Below are positions 46,562 through 56,700 of a stretch of 64,000 nucleotides of DNA, one piece after another; position 1 is the first letter of the stretch; every line of letters begins with the position of its first letter. A model generated the notes under the pieces. That model ran no database searches. It was given only the letters and a program-made list of their open reading frames with translations, and was not told where the DNA came from. The stretch is from NCBI GenBank assembly GCA_019637955.1, contig JAHBUS010000001.1, positions 124,001 through 188,000 on the forward strand, given 5' to 3'. The DNA is from Pseudobdellovibrionaceae bacterium (GTDB lineage Bacteria > Bdellovibrionota > Bdellovibrionia > Bdellovibrionales > Bdellovibrionaceae). Made by a program: the position numbers and the translations under genes.

Positions 46562-47434
46562 TTAGACCCTCGTCTCGCGCAGCTTCTCTGAGCGGGCGCC
46601 GCCCACTTTGGTCACGGTTCGTCCCGACCGCGCAAGAGCCACATGGAACGCATCGGCCAAACTTGCTTTGGTGGTGACGCCAGCCAGATCCACACCCAGG
46701 TGCACGATCGTAGCCGCGATTTGCGGACGGATGCCGCTAATGATGCATTCTGCACCCATCAAGCGCGCGGCCGTGACCGTTTTGATCAAGTGCTGAGCCA
46801 CCAAGGTGTCCACGGTCGGAACGCCCGTGATGTCGATAATGGCGATTTCGCTTCCGGTTTCCATGATCCTTTGCAGGAGAGACTCCATGACGACTTGAGT
46901 GCGGCTGCTGTCCAGCGTCCCGATCATGGGCAGCGCCAAGATTCCGTCCCATAGCTTCACGACCGGCGTCGAGAGCTCGAGCATCTCTTCTTGCTGGCGG
47001 GCGATGATCTCTTCGCGCGTTCGCTGGTAGGCTTCGGTGGTGTAAAGTCCCAGTTGGTCCAAGAGGGAGGTCGCGTTCCAGGTTTCTTCGGTCAACTGAG
47101 CGGAGTCGGCAATCTCTTGGCGCAAGAGCGAGAAGATTGGCAGTTTTAAAGAAAAGACAAAGGTCGCAGTTTCACTCGGTGAAAATCCCAGAAGGCCGCG
47201 CGCCCGGGAAACCTCATCCAAGCATCTTCGGATCGGATCCCAGCCCGTGCCCGCGATCGAAAACGATTTGTTTTTCTGAAGGCCTTCGATCAGAAGCCGC
47301 AAAAAATTCGTGCACTGTGAGATCAAGTCTTCATTGGAAACCCGCGTGGAACCGAGCTTTTTCTGCTCCTCCACCCACTGCGACAAAATTTTGGATTCAT
47401 TCTTCTTCAAGATTGTAGCGAGCTGTGATTCCAC
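46562..47434 (-). CDS. rsbR: RsbR-type stressosome sensor
   Basis: A 290-residue RsbR paralogue. Residues 1-~145 form a helical N-terminal sensor of the RsbRD type (RsbRD_N), not a globin, PAS or haem domain. Residues ~152-275 form the STAS domain: LELSTPVVKLWDGILALPMI, IIDITGVPTVDTLVAQHL with candidate phospho-Thr 203-210, and SGIRPQIAATIVHLGVDL with Thr242. Signal entering the helical domain is unknown. GTG start at 47434 follows AGAGGAG. First gene of the 6-kb stressosome operon. Confidence 0.92.
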   Translation of the reverse strand: MESQLATILKKNESKILSQWVEEQKKLGSTRVSNEDLISQCTNFLRLLIEGLQKNKSFSIAGTGWDPIRRCLDEVSRARGLLGFSPSETATFVFSLKLPIFSLLRQEIADSAQLTEETWNATSLLDQLGLYTTEAYQRTREEIIARQQEEMLELSTPVVKLWDGILALPMIGTLDSSRTQVVMESLLQRIMETGSEIAIIDITGVPTVDTLVAQHLIKTVTAARLMGAECIISGIRPQIAATIVHLGVDLAGVTTKASLADAFHVALARSGRTVTKVGGARSEKLRETRV

Positions 47435-47553
47435 GAGATCTCCTCTGTTCTGGAAGCCCCAGAGGTACAGGGCTGCAGACCCTTTGTCGAAGGAATAGAA
47501 GTCAAGTTCTCTTGCGCCGAGGGAAATCCAGGCCCCAGAGCAATAAATGCAGG

Positions 47554-48840
47554 TTATTTGGGCAGTTTGTCCTTGGGTTGATCGATTTTCCGAGTCAAAA
47601 AGCCCGACAGGAACATGGCCAGCATTGTGTAAGCCAGAAACAGGTAGAAACCCGGCTGCAAAGACGTCCCATTGGTCGTGAGCAAGACGATTTCCTCTTG
47701 CCCCGAATGCAACTTGCCGAACTGACTTGAGATCACCCCGTTAAAGCCGATGTAAGCCATAAAGATCGCAATGATCATGACGTCGGTCATCGACCATTTG
47801 CCGGACTTGTGCACCAAGAAATTGATCACTTTGCTCTTACGCGCGCTCCAGTGGTCGTAGTAAAAAAGAAGCGACGCCGAGAGTTTTGCCACCGGAAAAA
47901 CGACGCTGAACATGACCATCAAGATCCCGACGATTTTCATTTGAATATCGGAATGGGTCACCATGATCCAGAACACATCGAGCACGCTCTTGGTTTGGAA
48001 ATAAAGAATCTGATTCAAAAATTTGACGGGATGATCCATCAAGACAAAGCTCATCTCGGAGATTTTGGCCTCCAGATCGATCATCGGCGTGGTGACGCCA
48101 CAGAGGAGCAGGACAAACAAAATGAGAACCATGGAGATGTACTGCGGGCTGCGCAAAAACTCGCGGCTGATACCCGCATAAGCGAAGATCAAGACAGCCA
48201 CCGCGATCAAGGCCCAACTGAGGTGCAAAATTTTTTCGTGCGAGATCGCGATTTCACGGTCGATGGTCTCTTTGGCCTGCTGCATATCCGCGGCACCGTA
48301 TTTGGTCACGATATGCTCGACCTGCGAGAGATCCTGCTCTTCGAAGGTTTTCTCAAAGTAATTTTCAACTTTGTCGAGAACGAGTTCTTTGAGGTTCTTT
48401 TTGGTCTTCGGCTTCTGCATCACCTTGATGATTTCATCGGCGTACTGGGGAACGCCTTCTTTGACCTCTTTCATGTCCACGAAGGTGTTGATAAAGGCCT
48501 GCTTCATGCGGCCTTTGAACGACTTTTTGTTCTTGGCCTGCATCCGCTGATCGACGGCCTCGATCAGTTTGGTGAGCTGGGCCTCGATCAGGGGCTTGAG
48601 AGTTTCTTTGTTCTCGGCCGGATCGAACTCGGCGACTTCGGCGTTAATGATGTCGGAAAGCTGCTGCTTCCATTGATTGATGCTGAACAGCCCATATTTG
48701 ATGTTGTTGATTTCGGCGTAATCGTTTTTGCGGGCTTGGTTTTCGATGGATTCGGCGATGATCATTTGCCCAAGGACCGCACAAATCACAAACGCGACGA
48801 CAAAGAGATAGTTTCGAAAGTTCTTCACGACGCTCATCAT
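47554..48840 (-). CDS. PqiA-domain membrane protein
   Basis: A ~428-residue membrane protein. One hydrophobic helix near residues 6-28 and four helices in the C-terminal half, separated by a long soluble, helical, charged region (~30-215; EINNIKYGLFSINQWKQQL, LTKLIEAVDQRMQAKNKKS). The C-terminal half matches a paraquat-inducible protein A (PqiA) domain: GVTTPMIDLEAKI, KIVGILMVMFSVVFPVAKL and HKSGKWSMTDVMIIAIFMA. PqiA proteins belong to MCE-type lipid transport systems, but no MCE gene lies here. Start placed at ATG 48840; extension to 48960 lacks support. The soluble region is atypical for PqiA. Confidence 0.75.
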   Translation of the reverse strand: MMSVVKNFRNYLFVVAFVICAVLGQMIIAESIENQARKNDYAEINNIKYGLFSINQWKQQLSDIINAEVAEFDPAENKETLKPLIEAQLTKLIEAVDQRMQAKNKKSFKGRMKQAFINTFVDMKEVKEGVPQYADEIIKVMQKPKTKKNLKELVLDKVENYFEKTFEEQDLSQVEHIVTKYGAADMQQAKETIDREIAISHEKILHLSWALIAVAVLIFAYAGISREFLRSPQYISMVLILFVLLLCGVTTPMIDLEAKISEMSFVLMDHPVKFLNQILYFQTKSVLDVFWIMVTHSDIQMKIVGILMVMFSVVFPVAKLSASLLFYYDHWSARKSKVINFLVHKSGKWSMTDVMIIAIFMAYIGFNGVISSQFGKLHSGQEEIVLLTTNGTSLQPGFYLFLAYTMLAMFLSGFLTRKIDQPKDKLPK

Positions 48841-48971
48841 AGCAACCCCAAAGCCGTTCTTGGCAACACCTGGAATCTGCTTAAATTCGTCTTGACTGAC
48901 AAATCGGGCAAAAATGGCGCCCCGAGAGCGGGCGAGGTTCAAAAATTCCCCACGAGGCAAAGGGGTCGACC

Positions 48972-49772
48972 TTGTTCAATCTGGTCGCCACCAGTACGAT
49001 GTGCTTGATGGAACTCAGCACGGCTCAACAGACCCTCTTTCGTGACCGAGGGATTTTGCACCTCAAGGGTGCCATTTCGAAAAAAACCTGTGCCGCCCTT
49101 CAACAGGCGGTTCTGCACGAGCTTGATCGCTTGAACCTGCGCGTGAAAGGCCAACCCGCCTCCTCAAAACTTCAACATCTCCCACCTTTTCAACAAGTGA
49201 ATGTGTTGGGCCAGAAGGTGAATGTCGATGCCCCGCTGGCGGGTTTGTTCCCGGCGGAGCTCCTTCGTTTGATCGGAGCGCTGTCGGGAACAACGGTCAA
49301 ACCCAACGAGGCTGTGCCGCAGCTCTTGCTGTCCTTTCCGCACAAAGACGAATGGACCCTGAACCGGCTGAACTGGCATCTGGATTTGGCGCTCCCGTCC
49401 AAGAATGAAATCCCCGGAATTCAGGCGTTCGCCTTGATTGCCGATCTCAAGCCTCGCGGCGGGGCAACGCTGGCCCTCGCCGGTTCGCACCGTCTTCCCT
49501 ACGCCGGACCCAAGAACCCAACGCCGGCTCTCGCAATTCTTCGTGAAGATGAGACCTTCAAAGACCTTCTCAGCGGCCGAGCGCAGCCTCCGGAGCCCTT
49601 CTTTCATCCTCGTCCCGTCAACGGCATCGAGATCCAGGTGGTCGAAATGACGGGGCAGGCGGGCGACGTGTACCTGATGGACTTGCGCGTTCTGCATTCA
49701 CCCTCTCTCAATGCGACGAGGGCCATCCGGATGATGGCGACCGGCCGCTTTATCAAGGCGGATCGAAAATAA
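48972..49772 (+). CDS. Phytanoyl-CoA dioxygenase-like protein
   Basis: A ~266-residue Fe(II)/2-oxoglutarate oxygenase of the PhyH type. Iron ligands look like His-x-Asp in NWHLDLALP and the later His in RVLHSPSLN, with the 2-oxoglutarate Arg in ATRAIRMMATGRF; LFRDRGILHLKGAIS resembles the family N-terminus. Substrate cannot be deduced. The TTG at 48972 has AAAGGGG 7 bases before it; ATG codons at 48999 or 49008 are alternatives lacking ribosome sites. Stand-alone gene. Confidence 0.7.
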   Translation: MFNLVATSTMCLMELSTAQQTLFRDRGILHLKGAISKKTCAALQQAVLHELDRLNLRVKGQPASSKLQHLPPFQQVNVLGQKVNVDAPLAGLFPAELLRLIGALSGTTVKPNEAVPQLLLSFPHKDEWTLNRLNWHLDLALPSKNEIPGIQAFALIADLKPRGGATLALAGSHRLPYAGPKNPTPALAILREDETFKDLLSGRAQPPEPFFHPRPVNGIEIQVVEMTGQAGDVYLMDLRVLHSPSLNATRAIRMMATGRFIKADRK

Positions 49773-49803
49773 GCCCCTCTCGATGACCCCTCTTCGTCTG
49801 CGT

Positions 49804-50220
49804 TCAAAAAATGGCGGCGTCGCTCGCAAATGAGTTCGTGAGCTGCGCGCCCTTATTGAGCTCGCAAAAAATCTGCACGCCGGAACCGATTCCAAGATAC
49901 GCATCAAGGCCGTAAGTGGCGGCCATGATCGGCTGACTGCTGACTTCGGCCATCATCACGATCAGCGTGTACTGACCGGCTCCTCGGCTGGCCGAGACGA
50001 CGATTTTCTTTTCGTCAAAAAGATCCATGATCGTTTCAAAATAGTCATCGGAGCCCGAGGCCGGCAAACGAATCGTGCGCGTGCGCGGATTTCCGGGAAG
50101 CCCGTGGCAAGTCGCTTCGGCAAAAAGACCTGGACCTTTAAACACCGAGAACAAAGCCTTGTCGGCCGCCGCCGCTCTCAATCCCAAAGTCGAAATCAAA
50201 ATCATCACGATCGTTTTCAT
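49804..50220 (-). CDS. Exported hypothetical protein
   Basis: A 138-residue protein with signal peptide MKTIVMILISTLGLRAAA and a GGTGGAGG ribosome site before the ATG at 50220. Small beta-rich mature domain with two cysteines (EATCHGL, IFCELNK). Its N-terminus (MKTIVM) recalls the exported protein at 1798 (MKTIVMTL). No family recognised. Confidence 0.6.
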   Translation of the reverse strand: MKTIVMILISTLGLRAAAADKALFSVFKGPGLFAEATCHGLPGNPRTRTIRLPASGSDDYFETIMDLFDEKKIVVSASRGAGQYTLIVMMAEVSSQPIMAATYGLDAYLGIGSGVQIFCELNKGAQLTNSFASDAAIF

Positions 50221-50332
50221 TGAACCTCCACCGCCCTCGGCGGTCTTCCTTGGTGCATAGGATGCACTCTGGACCAAGTCACGCTCGAAGCTCATTGCCG
50301 AGAGAAAATGACGGCGTTACCCTTAAGTTCAG

Positions 50333-51253
50333 ATGCGATACTCACGGATTCTTTGCATTACGCTGCTCGCCGTCGGCGCGCTTCTGATAACCCAACACTG
50401 GTTGGCTTTTTCTGCCGGTGCGCCGGCCGTCGCTGGCCCCAAAGCCGTGACGCCTCCGGCGCCCCTTGCGGCCCTCCCTCAATCTTCAAGTTCACGGATG
50501 CCCCCACCTTCAAACCCTTCGACACTCGCGCAAGTCGAGCGGCCGGTGACTCTTGCGCAGGCTTACTGCCGCCTTCAGCGGAGCAACACCGGCTTGAATC
50601 TCTCGGGCGGCATCAAGATGCTCACGCTGAACTACGAACTGGATGAAAATGGCGACAGCGGCTTTACGGCGTTCATTCAGTCGAAAGACTGCCCCGAGGG
50701 TCTTTTTTCGGTGGTGAGCCTCGATTCCCAAGGCCGCACGCGGCGACTCCTGAACTGCCAGACGGCGGCGCCGCAAGAGATTCTTTTGCAAGCGGGCATT
50801 CAAGGGAACATCGAATACACGGCGACGCCGCCGGGGCGAATGCCCCTAGCAATTTCGGGAGCAGGTTATTTTTTGGTTCAATGCCCGACGGGAATTTTTC
50901 TTCAGCGCTCAGGCGACTTTCAACTGCGCGGTGAAGAGGTCTGGCTCGGCGCGTGCTCGGTACTGAATCGCGACGGTCAAACGTTGACTTGGAATCAAGA
51001 AGATCTCGACGAATTCGGATGCACAACAAAAGGAGAGTGCCCGCTGGTGGTTGAGGCCGACCCTGCGACGTCGGTAGCGGTCAATCGCACCACGCTTCGT
51101 TATGAAGGCTCGCAGCTGCCACCGCCCTTGCGAGAAAGCCGGATTTTTAGTGGGTCACTGGAGAGGCTCGACGAGCCCGATTCGGGTCCGATGGGTCCTG
51201 ACTGGGAGAGACTCCCCGTCTTCACGCCGCCTCGCGATTGCGACTCCATTTAG
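50333..51253 (+). CDS. Exported protein with flagellar hook/rod-like segment
   Basis: A 306-residue protein with a hydrophobic N-terminal signal/anchor (ILCITLLAVGALLITQHWLAF), then a Pro/Ser-rich linker. The middle and C-terminal region contains ISGAGYFLVQCPTGIFLQRS and GDFQLR...VWLGACSVLNRDGQTL, an arrangement similar to the conserved D1/beta region of flagellar hook and basal-body rod proteins (aIsGxGfFxV...fTRxGxFxld). Cysteines in AYCRLQR, SKDCPEG, LNCQTA, GACSVL, FGCTTKGEC suggest disulfides. The similarity is local, so it is either a decayed or repurposed flagellar-type domain. The short 5' space before ATG 50333 has no ribosome site. Confidence 0.6.
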   Translation: MRYSRILCITLLAVGALLITQHWLAFSAGAPAVAGPKAVTPPAPLAALPQSSSSRMPPPSNPSTLAQVERPVTLAQAYCRLQRSNTGLNLSGGIKMLTLNYELDENGDSGFTAFIQSKDCPEGLFSVVSLDSQGRTRRLLNCQTAAPQEILLQAGIQGNIEYTATPPGRMPLAISGAGYFLVQCPTGIFLQRSGDFQLRGEEVWLGACSVLNRDGQTLTWNQEDLDEFGCTTKGECPLVVEADPATSVAVNRTTLRYEGSQLPPPLRESRIFSGSLERLDEPDSGPMGPDWERLPVFTPPRDCDSI

Positions 51254-51264
51254 AGAAATCGATC

Positions 51265-51621
51265 CTAGTCCATCTCGATGTTCAAAACATCGCACTCAAG
51301 AATCTCGCGGTACGATTGCTTTGACTGGGGTTCGCTCGTGATCGTTTCTTTGATCACGTTCAGTTGAATATCCGCGCGCGTCTCCAAGACGGGCTCGTTC
51401 GGTCGCATCACGTAGAACAAAACGGTATAAACGTCGTTCTGAACGTCGAGGGTGTTTTCGATCGAAGCGCAAGATTCACAGTTTTTGAAATAGGACGAGA
51501 GCGCCGTCTCGATCGCGGCTTGGCAGCGGCCCTGGTAAAGCGGAAATGCGCCTTGAACGTCAGCCTGAGACGCCAGCGGCAACAAGAGGGCAAAAGCGAA
51601 GGTCATCAATTTGGCTGTCAT
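51265..51621 (-). CDS. Exported hypothetical protein
   Basis: A 118-residue protein with signal peptide MTAKLMTFAFALLLPLASQA and GGAGATTCT before ATG 51621. The mature domain has cysteines in GRCQAAIE, NCESCASIE and LECDVL, likely two disulfides. Predicted alpha/beta; no family recognised. Divergent from the frm operon; 158 bp separate the two starts. Confidence 0.6.
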   Translation of the reverse strand: MTAKLMTFAFALLLPLASQADVQGAFPLYQGRCQAAIETALSSYFKNCESCASIENTLDVQNDVYTVLFYVMRPNEPVLETRADIQLNVIKETITSEPQSKQSYREILECDVLNIEMD

Positions 51622-51742
51622 AGAATCTCCAATCCGTTCTGAGATGAGGGATTAGTGACTTCGGGTTGGTTTGTAAACCCCCAGAATCACAACAGAAAAC
51701 TTTTCAAGCCCGGAGTGATGCAGACGCTCTAGAACAATCCGG

Positions 51743-51769
51743 TTGACCGATACTCCCCCCTAGTATACC
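51743..51769 (+). promoter_or_regulatory. frmR promoter with RcnR/FrmR-type operator
   Basis: A -35-like TTGACC at 51743-51748 and a -10-like TATACC at 51764-51769 (15-bp spacing) overlap an inverted repeat with a C-run, ATACT-CCCCCC-TAGTAT (51750-51766). The minus strand reads TACTAGGGGGGAGTA, which fits the TACT-G6-n-AGTA class bound by RcnR/FrmR. FrmR repression is relieved by formaldehyde. The ATG at 51780 lies only 10 bp from the -10, with no ribosome site, so the transcript may be leaderless. Confidence 0.7.
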
Positions 51770-51779
51770 TCTGTCGGTG

Positions 51780-53185
<1,406 letters not shown>

Positions 53186-53194
53186 GAGAGCTCC

Positions 53195-54016
53195 GTGAAA
53201 CTCTTGAAAAGCCACAAGACCTTTGAGGGGCGAACCGAGTTTTGGTCACACCCCTCACGTGAGACCAAAACCGAGATGAAATTCTCAACTTTCACCCCTG
53301 CGGGAACGATCAAAGGCTGTTTGATTTGGCTTTCGGGCCTGACCTGCACCGACGAGAATTTTATCACGAAAGCGAGCGCGCAGCGCTCGCTCGCCATGCA
53401 CGGGCTGATGGTGATCTGCCCCGACACCTCGCCTCGCGGACTCAATCTTCCGGGCGAGCACGACGCTTACGATTTTGGATCGGGCGCGGGCTTCTACGTG
53501 GATGCGACAAGCGAGGGCTATCGAGATCACTACCGAATGTACAGTTACGTCACGAGCGAACTCGTTCAAATCATCAAAGAACATTTTAAGGTGCCGAAAA
53601 TCTCGATCTCGGGCCATTCGATGGGTGGTCATGGCGCTTTGGTGATCGGACTTCGCAATCCCAAACTTTTCAAGGCGATCTCGGCTTTCTCCCCGATTGT
53701 GAACCCCTCTGCGGTTCCTTGGGGTCAAAAGGCGCTGAAAGGCTATTTGGGTGACGACACTCAAAATTGGAAAACCTACGACAGCTGCGAACTTTTAAGG
53801 GCGGGGCAAAAGCACCCGAAAACAATTCTCGTTCATCAAGGATTGAGCGACGAATTTTTGGAGCCTCAACTCAAAACCGGGCATTTTGCGGACCTCGCGC
53901 AGCAAGTCTCGCAGCCGCACCAATTGGTTCTTTGCGAAGGCTATGATCATAGCTACTATTTCATCTCGACGTTTATCGATGAGCACATCGCTCATCATGC
54001 GACCTGTTTCGGGTGA
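53195..54016 (+). CDS. frmB: S-formylglutathione hydrolase
   Basis: A 273-residue esterase D-type S-formylglutathione hydrolase; hydrolyses the FrmA product to formate and glutathione. The nucleophile elbow GHSMGGHGALV places Ser142, with Asp219 (GLSDEFLEPQL) and His252 (GYDHSYYFIS) completing the triad. GTG start at 53195 follows AGGAGAG, 9 bp after frmA. Length is normal (~275). Completes the formaldehyde detoxification pair. Confidence 0.97.
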   Translation: MKLLKSHKTFEGRTEFWSHPSRETKTEMKFSTFTPAGTIKGCLIWLSGLTCTDENFITKASAQRSLAMHGLMVICPDTSPRGLNLPGEHDAYDFGSGAGFYVDATSEGYRDHYRMYSYVTSELVQIIKEHFKVPKISISGHSMGGHGALVIGLRNPKLFKAISAFSPIVNPSAVPWGQKALKGYLGDDTQNWKTYDSCELLRAGQKHPKTILVHQGLSDEFLEPQLKTGHFADLAQQVSQPHQLVLCEGYDHSYYFISTFIDEHIAHHATCFG

Positions 54017-54028
54017 AGGAGCTTTCCG

Positions 54029-54508
54029 ATGAACATTGCGAAGAATACGATCTGTCTGTGGTTTGAAAAAGACGCCGAGGCCGCGGCCCGCTTTTACGCT
54101 GAAGTTTTTCCGAACAGCGCCATCAAGGGCGTTCACCGCGCGCCGAGCGACTTCCCCTCCGGCAAAGCGGGTGACGTGCTCACGGTCGATTTCGTCGTCG
54201 CCGGCCTTCCTTGTATGGGTTTGAATGGCGGCACGGCCTTCAAGCACAGCGAAGCTTTTTCGTTTCAGATTGCCACCGACGATCAGGCCGAAACCGACCG
54301 CTATTGGAACGCGATCGTTGGCAATGGGGGCAAAGAGAGCGCCTGCGGCTGGTGCAAAGACAAGTGGGGAATCTCTTGGCAAATCACTCCCCGCACGCTG
54401 ACCGAGGCCCTGATGGCCGGCGGCAGCGAGGCTAAACGCGCCTTCGAAGCCATGATGACCATGACGAAAATCGATGTCGCCGCGATCAACAAAGCCCGGC
54501 GCGGTTAG
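54029..54508 (+). CDS. VOC-family (PhnB-like) protein
   Basis: A 159-residue glyoxalase/bleomycin-resistance (VOC)-fold protein of the PhnB/3-demethylubiquinone-like type: TICLWFEKDAEAAARFYAEV (family N-terminus), HSEAFSFQIATDDQAETDRYWNAI, and WQITPRTLTEAL at the C-terminus. 12 bp after frmB in the same direction, so probably part of the operon. Metal ligands are partially present (His in KHSEAF); substrate unknown. It could detoxify a related aldehyde. Confidence 0.85.
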   Translation: MNIAKNTICLWFEKDAEAAARFYAEVFPNSAIKGVHRAPSDFPSGKAGDVLTVDFVVAGLPCMGLNGGTAFKHSEAFSFQIATDDQAETDRYWNAIVGNGGKESACGWCKDKWGISWQITPRTLTEALMAGGSEAKRAFEAMMTMTKIDVAAINKARRG

Positions 54509-54599
54509 CTGAGTGAACGTTGAAAGTTTTCCAAGCACCGGAGACAGCTTTTCCCTTTTGAAAACTCCGTAGTAGCTTGCGCGCCATCAAGGAGAGTCC

Positions 54600-55025
54600 A
54601 TGAAAATCTTCGTTTCGTTTGTCAGTTCTTTGGCTTTTGCAATTCCGGCTATGGCGATCGGCCCCGTGGTTGAAAACTGCCGCACGGCTACGAACACCGA
54701 AATCTCGGGTTACGCCGGAAATCCCGTGACCGTTCAAGTCCACTCAAAATCCCGCGGTTTCCGCGCCGATCTCTTGGATCAAACAACCGGCGAGTTGATC
54801 GCGAAACTGCAAGTTCGCGCCGAAGGCGCGCGCACGGATGGCTCTTGGGATTACAGCTTTCCTGGCGATGTCACCGGCAAAGGTCCTGGATTTATCTTGG
54901 AAGTGTACCGCACCGAAGAAAGCGCCCGCACACCGACGACCGTCAATGCGAATTTGACCTATTGGAGTTCGTCCGGAGAATTGATCCGAGCTGATCGCCT
55001 CGAGTGCGAAAAGCTCGGTCTTTAG
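54600..55025 (+). CDS. Exported hypothetical protein
   Basis: A 141-residue protein with signal peptide MKIFVSFVSSLAFAIPAMA, start at ATG 54600 after GGAGAG. The mature part is beta-rich with cysteines ENCRTAT and LECEKLG, a probable small beta sandwich with one disulfide. No family recognised. Stop lies 2 bp from that of the convergent gene. Confidence 0.6.
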   Translation: MKIFVSFVSSLAFAIPAMAIGPVVENCRTATNTEISGYAGNPVTVQVHSKSRGFRADLLDQTTGELIAKLQVRAEGARTDGSWDYSFPGDVTGKGPGFILEVYRTEESARTPTTVNANLTYWSSSGELIRADRLECEKLGL

Positions 55026-55027
55026 TC

Positions 55028-56122
55028 CTAGACGGATTTGATCAAGCACGCGTGCGACGTGTTGCCGAACCCCTTGTCCGAAAGGGCGAGGGACAAGGTC
55101 TTACCGACTTTTTTGACCTGAGGACCTCCGGCGGTCCCATAGCCATCGGCAATGTAAAGATCATTCATAAAACGAAAGACATCCCGGGCGCCGGGAGTCT
55201 TGATCGAATCCACGATTTGCATTCGTGAGCAATCGACTTTCAAGACAACATCCCCGCGAAAAACCGCCACCCACGCGATGTTCGGATCATTCGGATCCAT
55301 CGCGACATTTAAGCTTTCGGGGGGTTGGTTCGCATCGGCTTTAAAGGGAGCGTTCAGCACAAGTCGATGCAGTCGTCCGTTGACGAGGATCTCTGCGGAT
55401 GGCTTGGTATCGGTTCCCACCACGAGCAGCCGATCGGCCGAGTCCAAGAAGCGAAAGTGAGAAGGAATCCCGTATCCAGACTTCAACTCTTCAACGATTT
55501 TTTTTGACTTCAAATCGATGCGCAGAAGGCCGCCCTGCCGGCCCAGTCGAGCAACGGCCACGAGGACCTGCGAATCACGGCCGGGCACAAGGCGCACCTC
55601 ATGTGGGTAGACGTCGCCAAGGTCTATGGTCTCTCCCAAATTCGTACCGCGGTAATAAACCAACTCCCCTTTTTTGACTTTGTCATTATATCTTGAGACT
55701 AACATCCGCCCGTCCGGCATCGACGTGCCGTGACCAAAGAAACGCGTGTTCTTAGGCGTCTCCAAAGATCCCACCACTTCTTTCTTTTTAATATCGATCA
55801 AGCACGCTTCATGACGCCATTTGGACAGGGCATAGACATGTTGAGGACGGGTCTCGTTTTGCGCGAACGAATGCGGGCTAAAAGTGAGTTTGATTTTTTC
55901 AAAGGCCTGGAGAGAATTTTTGTAGATCCTGACAGTGGACGGCTGAGGCTCAAGGGGTCCTCCGCTGGTGAAACTTGCGCCCCCTAGAACGTCAGCACTT
56001 CTGGCTATCAAGAGCCACTGGCTCTCGGATCTAAGAGCGGATGCGAACGCCCACCCGGGGAGTTGCGATGCCATCAAAACAGCGAGCGAATCACCCAAGA
56101 ATTTGCGGCGCTCCGAGTTCAT
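55028..56122 (-). CDS. DUF1513-type beta-propeller exported protein
   Basis: A 364-residue protein. Residues 1-~30 are a Tat-like signal (SERRKFLGDSLAVLMASQLPG). The mature part has repeated strand patterns (SQVLVAVARLGRQGGLLRID; RLLVVGTDTKPSAEILVNG; PDGRMLVSRYNDKVKKGEL) like DUF1513/YncE-style propellers. DUF1513 genes normally occur with imelysin and DUF1111 peroxidase-type genes; none is present here, so this one stands alone. Probably periplasmic, role unknown. Start ATG 56122. Confidence 0.65.
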   Translation of the reverse strand: MNSERRKFLGDSLAVLMASQLPGWAFASALRSESQWLLIARSADVLGGASFTSGGPLEPQPSTVRIYKNSLQAFEKIKLTFSPHSFAQNETRPQHVYALSKWRHEACLIDIKKKEVVGSLETPKNTRFFGHGTSMPDGRMLVSRYNDKVKKGELVYYRGTNLGETIDLGDVYPHEVRLVPGRDSQVLVAVARLGRQGGLLRIDLKSKKIVEELKSGYGIPSHFRFLDSADRLLVVGTDTKPSAEILVNGRLHRLVLNAPFKADANQPPESLNVAMDPNDPNIAWVAVFRGDVVLKVDCSRMQIVDSIKTPGARDVFRFMNDLYIADGYGTAGGPQVKKVGKTLSLALSDKGFGNTSHACLIKSV

Positions 56123-56270
56123 CCTGCTCTCCTCAGATCAGCATCCTCGATTCTTGCCGAATTGGCCAGAGAGCCCATCAATCCAGGCTGAAAGTCAGGT
56201 TGCCAAACGGCGCAAGAAGTCCTGTTGATCCCCGTAAACGAAGCCTCAACAGGACTTCAGGGACTCATTT

Positions 56271-56555
56271 TTAATGAGTTCCGCGCTCGTGCGCCGGAAG
56301 GACTCGGCCCGTCTCTGAGGAATCGATGCGTTTTTGTTCGCGCTCTTGAGCGTGATTTGAGTGACCCTCAACGCGCTGATCGGCGCCCGCGTGTTCGGCC
56401 CGGTACTGCTCGCCTTTGGCTTGAGATTCGATCATCTCTTCGCGCAGCTCAGCACCGCGTTTTTGCACGACGGTTGATTCTTGCTTAGTGTCTTGTTTCT
56501 TTTGACGGCTTGCTTGTGCGTCAATGATGGCTTGTGTTTGGTCTTTTGTGCCCAT
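56271..56555 (-). CDS. Small hydrophilic charged protein
   Basis: A 94-residue, strongly hydrophilic protein with Gln/Lys/Glu/Arg/His-rich sequence (IDAQASRQKKQDTKQEST... ELREEMIESQAKGEQYR...) and no hydrophobic core, like stress-induced disordered proteins. The ATG at 56555 follows AGGAGG closely, so it looks genuinely translated. No domain recognised. An AT-rich hairpin (56263-56279) covers its stop codon. Confidence 0.55.
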   Translation of the reverse strand: MGTKDQTQAIIDAQASRQKKQDTKQESTVVQKRGAELREEMIESQAKGEQYRAEHAGADQRVEGHSNHAQEREQKRIDSSETGRVLPAHERGTH

Positions 56556-56700
56556 TTGGCCTCCTGTTCATTCTCTTGACTCTGGATTGCAAGCCCCGGG
56601 CCGAGCGTCTCCGCCTGGATGACTCGCGCGGACCTCGGCTCCCGTTGCGAAACGCCCCAAGCCTGTGCTTAGATCAAGATCGAGAACGGGGGATTGTCGC

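Noticed and set aside
47809-49008. 399-codon plus-strand open frame across the PqiA-domain gene
   Set aside because: His/Asp/Phe-rich antisense shadow without any recognisable domain; the minus-strand gene has clear PqiA motifs and membrane helices.
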